DNA of 64,000 nt from Bacteroidales bacterium. GTDB lineage: Bacteria; Bacteroidota; Bacteroidia; Bacteroidales; UBA932. Positions 56,770-64,000 of this stretch are shown here, one piece after another (within the stretch, counting starts at the first letter, position 1; every line of letters begins with the position of its first letter). The DNA is taken from the NCBI GenBank assembly GCA_017429205.1, contig JAFRPH010000016.1:22347-86346 (forward strand). Direction: 5' to 3'. The position numbers and the translations under genes were made by a program. The notes below the pieces were generated by a model. The model had not been told where the DNA came from. It worked only from the letters and a program-made list of their open reading frames with translations, and made no database searches.

Positions 56770-58170
56770 ATGGCTTCCAAAATCGGGAAAATACTGGTCG
56801 TCGACGACAACCTGGGCATCCGCCGGGCGCTGGAAATCCTTCTGCCTGTGCATTTTGCCGAGGTGAAGACGATTCCGTCGCCGGCGACGCTGGTCTCCTC
56901 CCTGGAGCAGTTCCGGCCGGATGTGGTGCTGCTGGACATGAATTTCAACACCAGCATCAACACCGGCAACGAGGGGCTTTACTGGGCGGGGGAGATCAAA
57001 AAAATGGTGCCGGACGTGGAGGTCGTCCTCTTTACGGCCTATGCCGACATCGCCCTGGCGGTGGAAGGCATGAAGCGCGGTGCCTTCGATTTCCTCGTAA
57101 AACCCTGGGAGAACGACAAGCTCATCGAAGTCCTCACCGCCGCCCGGGACAAGGCCCGGAAATCGATGGGCCGGGATGCCCGATCGGGGTCGGGCATGAC
57201 GGGCGCCAACGTCATTCCCGGCTTGACCGGGAATCTCATGTTCTGGGGCGCCTCCCAGCCCATGGCCGCCATCCGGAAAACCTTGGACAAGATCGCTCCC
57301 ACGGACGCCACGGTGCTCATCACCGGCGAGAACGGAACCGGCAAGGACGTGCTGGCGAAGGAAATCCACGCTCACAGCCTCCGGAGTGAAAAGCCGATGG
57401 TGGCGGTGGATGCCGGCGCCATCACGGAGACGCTCTTCGAGAGCGAGCTCTTCGGTCACGTCAAGGGCGCTTTCACCGATGCCCATACGGACCATATGGG
57501 CAAGTTCGAGCAGGCCGACGGGGGAACGCTGTTCCTCGACGAGATCGGCAATATCCCGCTTCATCTGCAGGCGAAACTGCTGCGCGCCATCCAGAACCGG
57601 AGCATCGTCCGGGTGGGCGGCACGGAGGCAAGGCCCATCAACATCCGGCTTATCTGCGCCACGAACATGGACCTGGAAGCGCTTGTGCGTCAGGGCCGTT
57701 TCCGCGAGGACCTGTACTATCGCATCAACACGGTCCATATCGCGCTGCCCGCGCTTCGGGATCGGCAGGAGGACATCGTTCCGCTCGCGGAACTGTTCCT
57801 GCACCGCTTTGCCGTGAAGTACCATCGGCCTCTGACCGGGATTGCGCCGGAGGCCGCCGAACTTTTGAAAACCCAGCGCTGGAGCGGCAACATCCGCGAG
57901 CTCCAGAACTGCATCGAGAAGGCGGTCATCCTGTCGGAAGGGACGGTCTTGACGGCGAAGGACCTGCAGATAGATGCCCGATCGGGGTCGGGCATGACGG
58001 AAATCGTCACCCCCGGCTTGACCGGGGGTCTTCCACGCGGTGGTGCTGAGGAGGAACGCCTGGTCCGCGAAGCGATGGAGCGTTGCAACGGCAACATTTC
58101 CGCCGCGGCGAAGCTGCTGGGCGTGAGCCGCCCGACGCTGTATGCGAAACTGAAGAAATACGGCTTGTAA
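56770..58170 (+). CDS. NtrC-type sigma-54-dependent response regulator
   Basis: A 466-residue regulator. The receiver (1-125) has VDDN and the phosphorylated Asp at about residue 56 (VVLLDMNF), with the conserved Lys in FLVKPW. The AAA+ domain (about 155-395) has Walker A GENGTGKD (186-193), the sigma-54 contact GAFTDA and Walker [12 protein letters not shown]. The Fis-type helix-turn-helix at the end is [26 protein letters not shown]. Two in-frame palindromic repeats extend the linkers on either side of the AAA+ domain (about 137-157 and 400-420). A GTG two codons upstream is possible. Its stop overlaps the kinase ATG (TAATG). Confidence 0.93.
   Translation: MASKIGKILVVDDNLGIRRALEILLPVHFAEVKTIPSPATLVSSLEQFRPDVVLLDMNFNTSINTGNEGLYWAGEIKKMVPDVEVVLFTAYADIALAVEGMKRGAFDFLVKPWENDKLIEVLTAARDKARKSMGRDARSGSGMTGANVIPGLTGNLMFWGASQPMAAIRKTLDKIAPTDATVLITGENGTGKDVLAKEIHAHSLRSEKPMVAVDAGAITETLFESELFGHVKGAFTDAHTDHMGKFEQADGGTLFLDEIGNIPLHLQAKLLRAIQNRSIVRVGGTEARPINIRLICATNMDLEALVRQGRFREDLYYRINTVHIALPALRDRQEDIVPLAELFLHRFAVKYHRPLTGIAPEAAELLKTQRWSGNIRELQNCIEKAVILSEGTVLTAKDLQIDARSGSGMTEIVTPGLTGGLPRGGAEEERLVREAMERCNGNISAAAKLLGVSRPTLYAKLKKYGL
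57175..57236. repeat. In-frame double palindrome, receiver-AAA+ linker
   Basis: ATGCCCGA/TCGGGCAT (57176-57183, 57190-57197) is followed by ATTCCCGG/CCGGGAAT (57214-57221, 57227-57234). It encodes [20 protein letters not shown]. Confidence 0.8.
57973..58031. repeat. In-frame double palindrome, AAA+-HTH linker
   Basis: A second copy of the element at 57175-57236, with the first 23 bases identical and the second palindrome changed to CACCCCCGG/CCGGGGGT. It encodes [20 protein letters not shown]. Confidence 0.8.
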
Positions 58171-59045
58171 TGCCTGTCTGGGCCATCATAGGGATTGCCG
58201 TGGCGGCCGCGCTGATTGCGTGGGTGCTGGCATCGGTCCATACCCGCCGGAAGGACATCAAGAAGGTGGCATATATGATGGATGCGCTGGAGGACGGGGA
58301 GTTGAACTTCCGCTTCCAGGACAAGAACAAGTTCAACCGGACGCTGAACCGCATCCGGACCATCTTCGAGAAGCAGCGGCAGGCTCACGAGCAGGATTCC
58401 TGGACCAAACTCATCCGGGTCCTGACCCACGAAATCATGAACACGGTGTCGCCGATCGCCTCCCTGTCCGACGCGATGGCGCAGTCCGTCGATGAGAACG
58501 GCCACAGCGAGCTGGACATCAAGGCGGGCCTCGAGACCATATCCGATTCGTCCAAGAACCTGATTGATTTCGTGCAGACCTACCGGCAGCTCTCCGGTGT
58601 GGCGAAGCCCATCCGCAAGGCGCTGGAGCTGCAGGAGCTGATGGACAGTGTCATCGGCCTGAACCGGGAATTCATCGCCTCCAACGGCGCGGAATGCGTG
58701 TATCGGCCCGAGGAACCGGATTTGATGATCTATGCCGACGAGGGGCAGATCTCCCAGATTCTCATCAACCTCATCAAGAACGCCCTGCAGGCGGGCGCGA
58801 AGCATATCGACATCAGCGCCCGGATGGACAAGGACGACGAGATGGTCGTCCGCGTGGCCAACGACGGCGCGCCCATCCCGGCATCGGCCCAGGAACAAAT
58901 CTTCATACCTTTCTATACCACCAAGAAAGAGGGTTCCGGCATCGGCCTCAGCATCTCCCGGCAGATCATGCGGAACCACAACGGCACCATCGAGCTCGTC
59001 CGCAGCGACGCCTCCCAGACCGTCTTCGAACTTCGGTTCCGGTAG
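58170..59045 (+). CDS. Sensor histidine kinase
   Basis: A 291-residue membrane-anchored kinase. A single N-terminal helix (residues 3-21) is followed by a short region of about 60 residues with no recognised sensor domain. The HisKA phospho-acceptor His is at residue 87 (LIRVLTHEIMNTVSPIASL). The HATPase has the N-box ISQILINLIKNALQAG and the G-boxes VRVANDGAP and KEGSGIGLSISRQI. It pairs with the NtrC-type regulator, overlapping it by one base. Having almost no periplasmic part, it may sense a membrane or cytoplasmic signal. Confidence 0.92.
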   Translation: MPVWAIIGIAVAAALIAWVLASVHTRRKDIKKVAYMMDALEDGELNFRFQDKNKFNRTLNRIRTIFEKQRQAHEQDSWTKLIRVLTHEIMNTVSPIASLSDAMAQSVDENGHSELDIKAGLETISDSSKNLIDFVQTYRQLSGVAKPIRKALELQELMDSVIGLNREFIASNGAECVYRPEEPDLMIYADEGQISQILINLIKNALQAGAKHIDISARMDKDDEMVVRVANDGAPIPASAQEQIFIPFYTTKKEGSGIGLSISRQIMRNHNGTIELVRSDASQTVFELRFR

Positions 59046-59055
59046 AGCAGGGGGC

Positions 59056-60699
59056 TTAGTCTTTTTGGGGGACGGCCGCGTCCTCCGGAAGATCCTTGAT
59101 GATGACGCGTAATCCGGTGTCGTTCGTTATGCCGTGAAAGAAGTTGTCAACCTTGCGGCAGGCTACCCGGCAATCAGATTCCGATGTAACGCAGGATCCG
59201 CCTCTAAGGACGAACTCTGTCGATCCGGGGAGTTGGGACTCCGTCCACTCGAGCACGTTTCCGGACATGTCGAAAAGACCCAGTTCGTTGGGGGTTTTCT
59301 GGCCGACGGGATGCCTCATGCCCAAAGCGTTGGTCATATGCCATGCCACCTTGTCTGCATCGTCGCCTCCCGCATAGCGGTAACCCTTGCTCCTACGCCC
59401 ACCTCTGGCAGCATACTCCCATTCCTCCTCAGTCGGGAGAGAGAATGACAGGCCGGTCATTGCCGACAAGCGATGGACGAACTCGACCGCATCCTTATAT
59501 TCCGCTTTCCCGTAGGGTTTCTGAAGCTTTTTCCGATCTTTGCCGATGAGGCGCTTTAAAAGGGTCGCCGCTCCGGCACCGGCACCGGCCGCTGCCGCGG
59601 CGGGAATGATGAAAGGCGATGCGAGAAATGCGGCGCTAAGCCCTATGGCGCCACCTGCTCCGAGACTTGCTCCGAGACCTGCTCTTTTGACAAACTTACC
59701 GAAGAGTCCTTCCTTCCCCATGACCTCCTGCCACAGGTCCTCGGTGACGGGAAACTGCCCCATATAGAAGGTCTTGACATTCACTTCGTACGGGGAAAGA
59801 TCGTTGTCCGAGGATTCGGAACCCTGCTCGGGAGTTGCTCCGACCTTGATGGACCCTCCGTCCACGCGGATCATCCTGAAGGACAGGTCACCGACCGGGA
59901 TATCGATTCCTACAAGATCGTCCTCAGGCTCCTCGGAATGGGGGCAATCGCCCGCGGGCTTCCCTCTGTGTCCGGATGCGGTCTCCCATGTGAAGTTGAT
60001 CACCTTCTCCTCATCGGTGCCGATCTCGCAGGTTTGTCTCAAGGATTTCCTGGTTTCCGCATTGATACATGTGATTACGTAACTGCCTTTCCTGGGGACC
60101 GGCAGGCGCAGAGGCATTCCGGACGATTCTCTAAACTGACCAATGAATACTGTGTCCAGGAATATGTCGGCATCCTGGTTCGATAAGACCTTGAATGCAC
60201 TGCAACATTCCTTTTCGGGATTGTTCTTCGACTGGTATATTGGTCCCGTCTTCTTGACGCTCTTCAGGCGCTCGGAGATCCGCCGGACGGAATCTTCGAA
60301 GAACTCGTCGGTCCTGAGCTTCGACTGCTGGATTTGCTTGATGGAATCGAATTTCTTTGGCAACTCTTCCGGGAAAACGATGCCGTGGTCGTCGATCGTG
60401 ACGGGGATGATGTTACATCCCGCATCAATTGCGGCCAGGACCTCAATCCTGACCCAGTCTTCCTCATTGACGCATCGGTCCATCGATCCGGGGGAGAGGA
60501 TTAGGATGAAGTCCTTGCAGACACTGATGGCGTCCAGGATCTTCTCATTGAACTTCCCGTCCCGCAGCGAGTTGAAATCGAAAAAGATGTCACTGTATCC
60601 CACAGCGGAAAGGGCCAGCTGAAGGTTGCGGGCTTTATCGCGGCCGCCCTCTCGCCGATAGCTGATGAAAATGTCACATTTGACAGAGTCTTCGCCCAT
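59056..60699 (-). CDS. TIR-PEGA-FGE-sulfatase fusion with glycine-zipper insert
   Basis: A 547-residue protein. The TIR domain (7-150) starts CDIFISYRREGGRDKARNLQ and has the putative catalytic Glu at 86 in EEDWVRIEV, the position used by NADase TIRs. A PEGA-like beta domain (about 167-238) follows. Residues 265-540 are an FGE-sulfatase fold (MRVDGGS-type start, FPVTEDLWQEVMG, SLPTEEEWEYAARGG, GLFDMSGNVLEW, VLRGGSCVTS). Inside it, residues 335-395 are a Gly/Ala-rich insert (AGLGASLGAGGAIGLSAAFL, IIPAAAAAGAGAGAATLL) that could enter a membrane. It resembles immune effectors with TIR domains, but no partner is proven. The small divergent gene 60886-61320 is a candidate. Confidence 0.85.
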   Translation of the reverse strand: MGEDSVKCDIFISYRREGGRDKARNLQLALSAVGYSDIFFDFNSLRDGKFNEKILDAISVCKDFILILSPGSMDRCVNEEDWVRIEVLAAIDAGCNIIPVTIDDHGIVFPEELPKKFDSIKQIQQSKLRTDEFFEDSVRRISERLKSVKKTGPIYQSKNNPEKECCSAFKVLSNQDADIFLDTVFIGQFRESSGMPLRLPVPRKGSYVITCINAETRKSLRQTCEIGTDEEKVINFTWETASGHRGKPAGDCPHSEEPEDDLVGIDIPVGDLSFRMIRVDGGSIKVGATPEQGSESSDNDLSPYEVNVKTFYMGQFPVTEDLWQEVMGKEGLFGKFVKRAGLGASLGAGGAIGLSAAFLASPFIIPAAAAAGAGAGAATLLKRLIGKDRKKLQKPYGKAEYKDAVEFVHRLSAMTGLSFSLPTEEEWEYAARGGRRSKGYRYAGGDDADKVAWHMTNALGMRHPVGQKTPNELGLFDMSGNVLEWTESQLPGSTEFVLRGGSCVTSESDCRVACRKVDNFFHGITNDTGLRVIIKDLPEDAAVPQKD

Positions 60700-60720
60700 G
60701 GTACCTATGTGTTATATATT

Positions 60721-60728
60721 CAAAGATA
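60721..60728 (-). promoter_or_regulatory. -7 box (TATCTTTG) of the TIR fusion gene
   Basis: A perfect TAnnTTTG match on the minus strand, 21 bases from the ATG at 60699. Confidence 0.65.
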
Positions 60729-60835
60729 ATTAAACTTTTGGGGTGTACGACGACAATATCGCAATAATAAACCGAATTACCAAAACAATCGGTTCTTTCT
60801 TTGACGACGGAAGGTTCTATTCGGCTATTTTTCAG

Positions 60836-60843
60836 TATTTTTG
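60836..60843 (+). promoter_or_regulatory. -7 box (TATTTTTG) of the small divergent gene
   Basis: A perfect TAnnTTTG match, about 42 bases before the ATG at 60886. The gap 60700-60885 is A/T-rich and holds both divergent promoters. Confidence 0.6.
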
Positions 60844-60885
60844 TCTTCATCTAAACTGGGTTATAAGATCGAGATAGAATAAACC

Positions 60886-61320
60886 ATGGACCGATTGACT
60901 ATAGAGGACCTTTGTCGCGAGAAATGCAAGGAACTGATGAACAAGTATTTCGGGGATTTCTCCATCGTTTCCGGCGTGGAGAAGCCCGAGACACTGGACC
61001 CGATTTACACGGACGGGCTTCCCCGGAAGATATCCGAAGAGTTCCGTCTGTTCCTGTCCGGGCTGTGGAATGAGCTTTCTCCCGAAGGAGGCAAGTCCTT
61101 CGACGAGGTGATGAACCTCAGTCGCAGCATGGAACTCGTCCATGATGACTATGATGACTATCTTCCCGTCGCCCGTCTCAGCGCGGAAACTATCACCCTT
61201 TGGGAGAAGATTACGAAGACTAATCACAAGGACGTCACTTTCTACAAAGGCCTCCTGAAGCAGTACACGGAGGAGCTGCTAGATACGATGGTGAATGATT
61301 TCATGGGCGTCACCGATTAA
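60886..61320 (+). CDS. Small acidic protein of unknown function, divergent from the TIR gene
   Basis: A 144-residue, acidic, mostly helical protein with no signal peptide or membrane segment. Distinct stretches are LCREKCKELMNKYFGDFSIV, KISEEFRLFLSGLWNELSPEGG and the Asp-rich LVHDDYDDYLPVARLSAETI. No motif is recognised. It is transcribed away from the TIR-PEGA-FGE gene across a shared 186-base promoter gap. By position it could be a regulator or inhibitor of that protein, but nothing in the sequence proves it. It is followed by a 553-base non-coding stretch. Confidence 0.6.
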   Translation: MDRLTIEDLCREKCKELMNKYFGDFSIVSGVEKPETLDPIYTDGLPRKISEEFRLFLSGLWNELSPEGGKSFDEVMNLSRSMELVHDDYDDYLPVARLSAETITLWEKITKTNHKDVTFYKGLLKQYTEELLDTMVNDFMGVTD

Positions 61321-61405
61321 GCGGAAGTGCAGGGCGTCCCCGCCTCCGCTTCCGGTAGTTCGGGGCGTTTGCCCTTTCGTATAACAAACCATGAGCCTAC
61401 GGGTT

Positions 61406-61463
61406 GGCGCAGGTGGGACATGTTGCTGGCGCAGGTGTGGTTTTTGGCTGGGGACCTGCGCCA
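61406..61463. repeat. Hairpin with duplicated GGCGCAGGTG
   Basis: GGCGCAGGTG occurs at 61406-61415 and 61428-61437. TGGCGCAGGT (61427-61436) can pair perfectly with ACCTGCGCCA (61454-61463). It lies in the non-coding stretch 61321-61873, in which I see no gene. Confidence 0.55.
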
Positions 61464-61515
61464 GGAATGCAGCGGACCTAGGGCGGGGATTGGCGTTGGC
61501 CGAGGATCGGCGATG

Positions 61516-61672
61516 CCCAACCCGAAATTCGCATAGCGTATCGATGTGGCTCTGAGCCCACTGCGAGGCCGGTTTCGACGCTTTGCCCGCCATAATTGTC
61601 GCGCAAAGCGGGCCAATGTGCCACAGAGGTCTGTAGAATAGTGCTAGCGACGCTATGCGAATTTTGGGTTGG
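61516..61672. repeat. 157-bp element with 23-24-bp inverted ends
   Basis: The arm from 61516 (CCCAACCCGAAATTCGCATA, continuing to 61539) is matched in reverse by 61650-61672 with one mismatch over 23 bases. The interior is GC-rich and contains CTTTGC/GCAAAG pairs. No transposase or gene is present, so it is MITE-like or encodes a structured RNA. Confidence 0.65.
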
Positions 61673-61724
61673 AGAAGGGGCCGCCGGCAGCGGATGATTG
61701 CCAAGTCAAATAACCGGACAATTA

Positions 61725-61793
61725 GTGTAAAGTGTAAAGCCGAAAGTGTAAAGAAGTGTAAAGGGCTTTACACTTATTTCGGCTTGTGTAAAA
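61725..61793. promoter_or_regulatory. GTGTAAAG repeat array with a long palindrome upstream of the efflux operon
   Basis: GTGTAAAG occurs at 61725, 61732, 61746 and 61756, with the inverse CTTTACAC at 61766-61773 and a fifth, altered copy at 61786. AAGCCGAAA (61737-61745) and TTTCGGCTT (61777-61785) extend the palindrome. It could bind a regulator or form a terminator-like hairpin; it is 80 bases upstream of the tolC-like ATG. Confidence 0.5.
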
Positions 61794-61873
61794 TCGTATT
61801 TTCTTGTCAATCAATGTATTAACTATTTTGGCACGGGGTGTGCGTGGGGAACAGGCGGTTAAACATAATTGAC

Positions 61874-63250
61874 ATGAAAAACCTTTTCATTAAGAGCGTA
61901 GTTATGGTTCTGGCGTCCGCCGCGACGGTGCACGCCAGTGCCCAAACTACAATGTCCCTGCACGACTGCATGGCGTACGCGATTTCCAATTCCACGAAGA
62001 TGCGGATCCAGCAGGCGGCCATCGGCGACGCGCAGATCAGCCGCCGCGATGCGGCCTTGGCGCTGTTCACGCCGCAGATCAACGCGAACACCTACGCTTA
62101 TTACAATTTCGGCCGCAGCATCGACCCGCAGACGAACACGTATTTCAATACGACCTCGTTCCACAACAACTATGGCGTGAGCGCCGGGTATGACCTGTTC
62201 GACGGCTTCAAGGCGGTGAACAACCTCAAGATCTCGAAGACCGGGCTGCTGATCGCCGGCTCCCAGGAGAAGCAGGTCGAGGCCGACATCTGCCTGGCGG
62301 TGATGGAAGCGTACTACAACGTCGTCTATTACAAGCGCCTGGTCGATGTGTACGAGGAGCAGGTCTCCGTGGCGGAGCAGGCCCTGGTCAAGGCCCGCCG
62401 CCAGGAGGAACTGGGCCAGAAGGGCCACGCCGACGTCATCCAGATGGAAGCCGACCTCGCCGACCGCGAGTACGACCTCATCAACACTCGCAACCAGTAC
62501 GAGAGCCAGAAAATGACCCTCGCCGACCTGATGTTCTGGCCGGTGGGGGAGGAACTGGAAATAGATTTCTCCATTCCACTTCGTTCCAGTCGAAATGACA
62601 GTTCCTTTGTCATTTCGAGCGAAGCCGCAGGCGAAGTCGAGAAATCTGCCGATTCCGTCGTCGCCTTCGCCCTCGACCACAACCCCGCCGTCCAGATCGC
62701 TTCCTGGCAGGCGCTCAACGCGAAGCGCGAGCTGAATACCGCCAAGTGGCAGACGCTGCCTTCCATCGGCCTGTATGCCGGATGGAACACCAGTTACTAT
62801 ACCTATCAGGGTTCTGCGACGGCCACGTTCCGAGACCAGTTCCGCAACAACATGGGTGAATATGTGGAGCTTTCGCTGTCCATCCCCATCTGGAACCGCC
62901 TGAACAAGCAGTCGACGATTTCCCGCAAGCGGCACGCGTTCGAGAAGGCATCGGCCGAACTGGACCAGAAACGCCGCGACGTGGAAAGCGAGGTGCGCCG
63001 GGCCATCCAGGACCGCGATGGCGCCGCGACGGCCTATGAGCAGGCCTGCCGCAAGGCCGAAGTGCAGTCCGAGGCTTACACGCTCAATCTCAAGAAGTTG
63101 GAGCAGGGCCTCATCTCCCCGCTGGAGTTCCAGACGGCCAACAACAACTACCTCAAGGCCCAGGCCGACGAGATGAACAGCCTGTTCAAGTATCTCATCA
63201 AGCACGCGGTAGTGCGGTATTACAATGGTGTTGAATATGTAAATCAATAA
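61874..63250 (+). CDS. TolC-family outer-membrane efflux protein
   Basis: A 458-residue exported TolC-like protein. A signal peptide (VVMVLASAATVHASAQ) is followed by two OEP repeats of helices and strands (SLHDCMAYAISNSTKMRIQQ, VSAGYDLFDGFKAVNNL, and in the second half VELSLSIPIWNRLNKQSTISRK). The linker between the halves (about 240-265) carries an in-frame palindromic repeat. It forms the outer-membrane exit duct of an efflux pump. The ATG of MKNLFIKSVV is used; an in-frame start at 61838 would add an unlikely N-terminus. It is followed 3 bases later by an HlyD-type adaptor. Confidence 0.92.
   Translation: MKNLFIKSVVMVLASAATVHASAQTTMSLHDCMAYAISNSTKMRIQQAAIGDAQISRRDAALALFTPQINANTYAYYNFGRSIDPQTNTYFNTTSFHNNYGVSAGYDLFDGFKAVNNLKISKTGLLIAGSQEKQVEADICLAVMEAYYNVVYYKRLVDVYEEQVSVAEQALVKARRQEELGQKGHADVIQMEADLADREYDLINTRNQYESQKMTLADLMFWPVGEELEIDFSIPLRSSRNDSSFVISSEAAGEVEKSADSVVAFALDHNPAVQIASWQALNAKRELNTAKWQTLPSIGLYAGWNTSYYTYQGSATATFRDQFRNNMGEYVELSLSIPIWNRLNKQSTISRKRHAFEKASAELDQKRRDVESEVRRAIQDRDGAATAYEQACRKAEVQSEAYTLNLKKLEQGLISPLEFQTANNNYLKAQADEMNSLFKYLIKHAVVRYYNGVEYVNQ
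62589..62617. repeat. In-frame palindrome in the tolC-like gene
   Basis: TCGAAATGACA (62589-62599) and TGTCATTTCGA (62607-62617) form a perfect 11-bp stem. It encodes part of RSSRNDSSFVISSEAAGEVE, a different sequence family from the elements in the other genes. Confidence 0.7.
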
Positions 63251-63253
63251 ATC

Positions 63254-64000
63254 ATGGATAAGATTATCGAGAAGAAAACCGGATGGCGCGTCGCGTTCAC
63301 GAAGAAGGCCCTGCCTTGGTGGCTGGGAGCGTTGCTGCTGGCATTTATCGTGTATCTGATTGCGCGGCCGAATAACAAGACGTTGCGGGTGGACAAGGAT
63401 ACATTGACCGTCGCCAGCGCCGTGAAAGGGGAGTTCAACGACTATATCCGCATCAGCGGCCGCGTGCAGCCGATGACGACCATCCAGCTGAGCCCGCAGG
63501 AAGGCGGCATCGTGGAGAAGATCCTCATCGAGGAAGGCTCGCCGGTGAAGGCGGGGGACGCCATCCTCATCCTCAATAACGACAACCTGGATCTGCAGAT
63601 CCTGAACTCCGAGGCCGAATTGGCTGAGAAGGAGAACATCCTCCGCAACACGCAGATCCAGATGGAGCAGCAGAAGCTGGACGTCCGCCAGAACGTGCTG
63701 GAGTACGGCACCCAGGTGGACCGCCTCAAGCGCGCCTACGAGCAGCAGAAGGCCCTGTACGAGGACAAACTCATCGCCAAGGAAGATTACCTCAAGGCCG
63801 AGGAAGACTACAAGCTCGCCCTTCAGAAGTACGACCTTATCCGCGAGCGTTCCAAGCAGGACAGCCTCTATCGCGGCACCCAGATTGACCGGATGGAAGA
63901 GTCCCTGGAGAACATGCTCCTGAATATGTCGATGATCCGCAAGCGCAAAGGCAACCTCATCGTGAAGGCGCCCATCGACGGCGAACTGGGCCTGCTGGAC
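63254..64000 (+). CDS. HlyD-family periplasmic adaptor (partial, runs off the window)
   Basis: The first 249 residues of a membrane-fusion protein. An N-terminal membrane helix (WWLGALLLAFIVYLIARP) is followed by a biotinyl-lipoyl-like half-motif (GRVQPMTTIQLSPQEGGIVEKILIEEGSPVKAGDAIL). A long coiled-coil hairpin comes next (EAELAEKENILRNTQIQMEQ, DVRQNVLEYGTQVDRLKRAYEQQ), and the return lipoyl half begins at the edge (LIVKAPIDGELGLLD). It would link an inner-membrane pump, probably an ABC permease encoded next, to the TolC-like protein upstream. Confidence 0.9.
   Translation, partial: MDKIIEKKTGWRVAFTKKALPWWLGALLLAFIVYLIARPNNKTLRVDKDTLTVASAVKGEFNDYIRISGRVQPMTTIQLSPQEGGIVEKILIEEGSPVKAGDAILILNNDNLDLQILNSEAELAEKENILRNTQIQMEQQKLDVRQNVLEYGTQVDRLKRAYEQQKALYEDKLIAKEDYLKAEEDYKLALQKYDLIRERSKQDSLYRGTQIDRMEESLENMLLNMSMIRKRKGNLIVKAPIDGELGLLD

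Noticed and set aside
61725..61793. The GTGTAAAG repeats as a possible CRISPR array
   Set aside because: Repeats are 8 bases with spacing of 7-14 bases and no spacers of uniform length; no cas gene is present.
1..64000. Ribosomal RNA genes, insertion-sequence transposases and classical riboswitches
   Set aside because: No rRNA-like stretch, transposase frame or recognised riboswitch aptamer was seen; in particular there is no glycine-riboswitch-like leader in the 28 bases before gcvT.

Overview
The window looks like a chromosomal segment of a high-GC member of the Bacteroidales. The evidence is a SusC/SusD pair, a NigD-like lipoprotein, BspA-type leucine-rich repeats, a glycine decarboxylase split into two subunits, a DUF5683 gene next to parAB, and many promoters of the Bacteroidota type (-7 box TAnnTTTG). 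I cannot name the genus from sequence alone. Coding density is high, and most genes sit in short operons with 1-4 base overlaps.

Layout. 1-3026: an NfeD/flotillin pair, a small helix-turn-helix regulator and an AI-2E-family transporter. 3045-10008: nucleotide salvage (hpt-adk), a helix-hairpin-helix surface protein, then parA-parB-DUF5683-mltD, which joins chromosome segregation and wall remodelling in one operon. 10244-16836: a SusC-SusD-S9 lipoprotein peptidase operon that looks like a peptide-uptake locus. 16838-23231 (minus): priA with an alanine/Na+ symporter, and an amidohydrolase/aldo-keto reductase/zinc dehydrogenase trio. 23334-26570: a secreted M28 peptidase and a Na+/phosphate symporter fused to PhoU and PhoB-type DNA-binding domains. 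26580-28699: a phosphatase, an AlkD-like protein and a PfkB sugar kinase.

28755-38459 is an accessory region, less GC-rich and almost all on the minus strand, with a tRNA-Phe in it. It holds four members of an unrecognised paralogous family, a WG-repeat protein, a voltage-sensor ion channel with an atypical pore, two leucine-rich-repeat proteins and small unknowns. 38460-46549 (minus) is a threonine aldolase and a complete histidine operon (hisGDCBHAF-IE) preceded by a histidine-rich leader peptide and an attenuator. 46630-53841 holds a uracil-DNA glycosylase-like protein, an arginase-family protein, a tandem FGE-sulfatase lipoprotein and the glycine cleavage genes gcvT-H-PA-PB.

54103-59045 is a signalling block: a NigD-like lipoprotein, an ECF sigma factor, a membrane protein with a beta-barrel-like C-terminus, and an NtrC-type regulator with its kinase. 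59056-61320 is a divergent pair: a TIR-PEGA-FGE fusion with a glycine-zipper insert, and a small unknown protein. 61321-61873 is non-coding and rich in inverted repeats. The window ends in a TolC/HlyD-type efflux operon.

Three features recur. Palindromic repeats are inserted in frame in several genes, apparently in linkers or loops. Many promoters lie so close to the start codon that the mRNAs should be leaderless. Terminator-like hairpins of convergent genes sit inside the opposing gene's coding sequence. The strongest candidates for new biology are the transporter-PhoU-DNA-binding fusion (24612-26570), the TIR-PEGA-FGE fusion and the accessory island.
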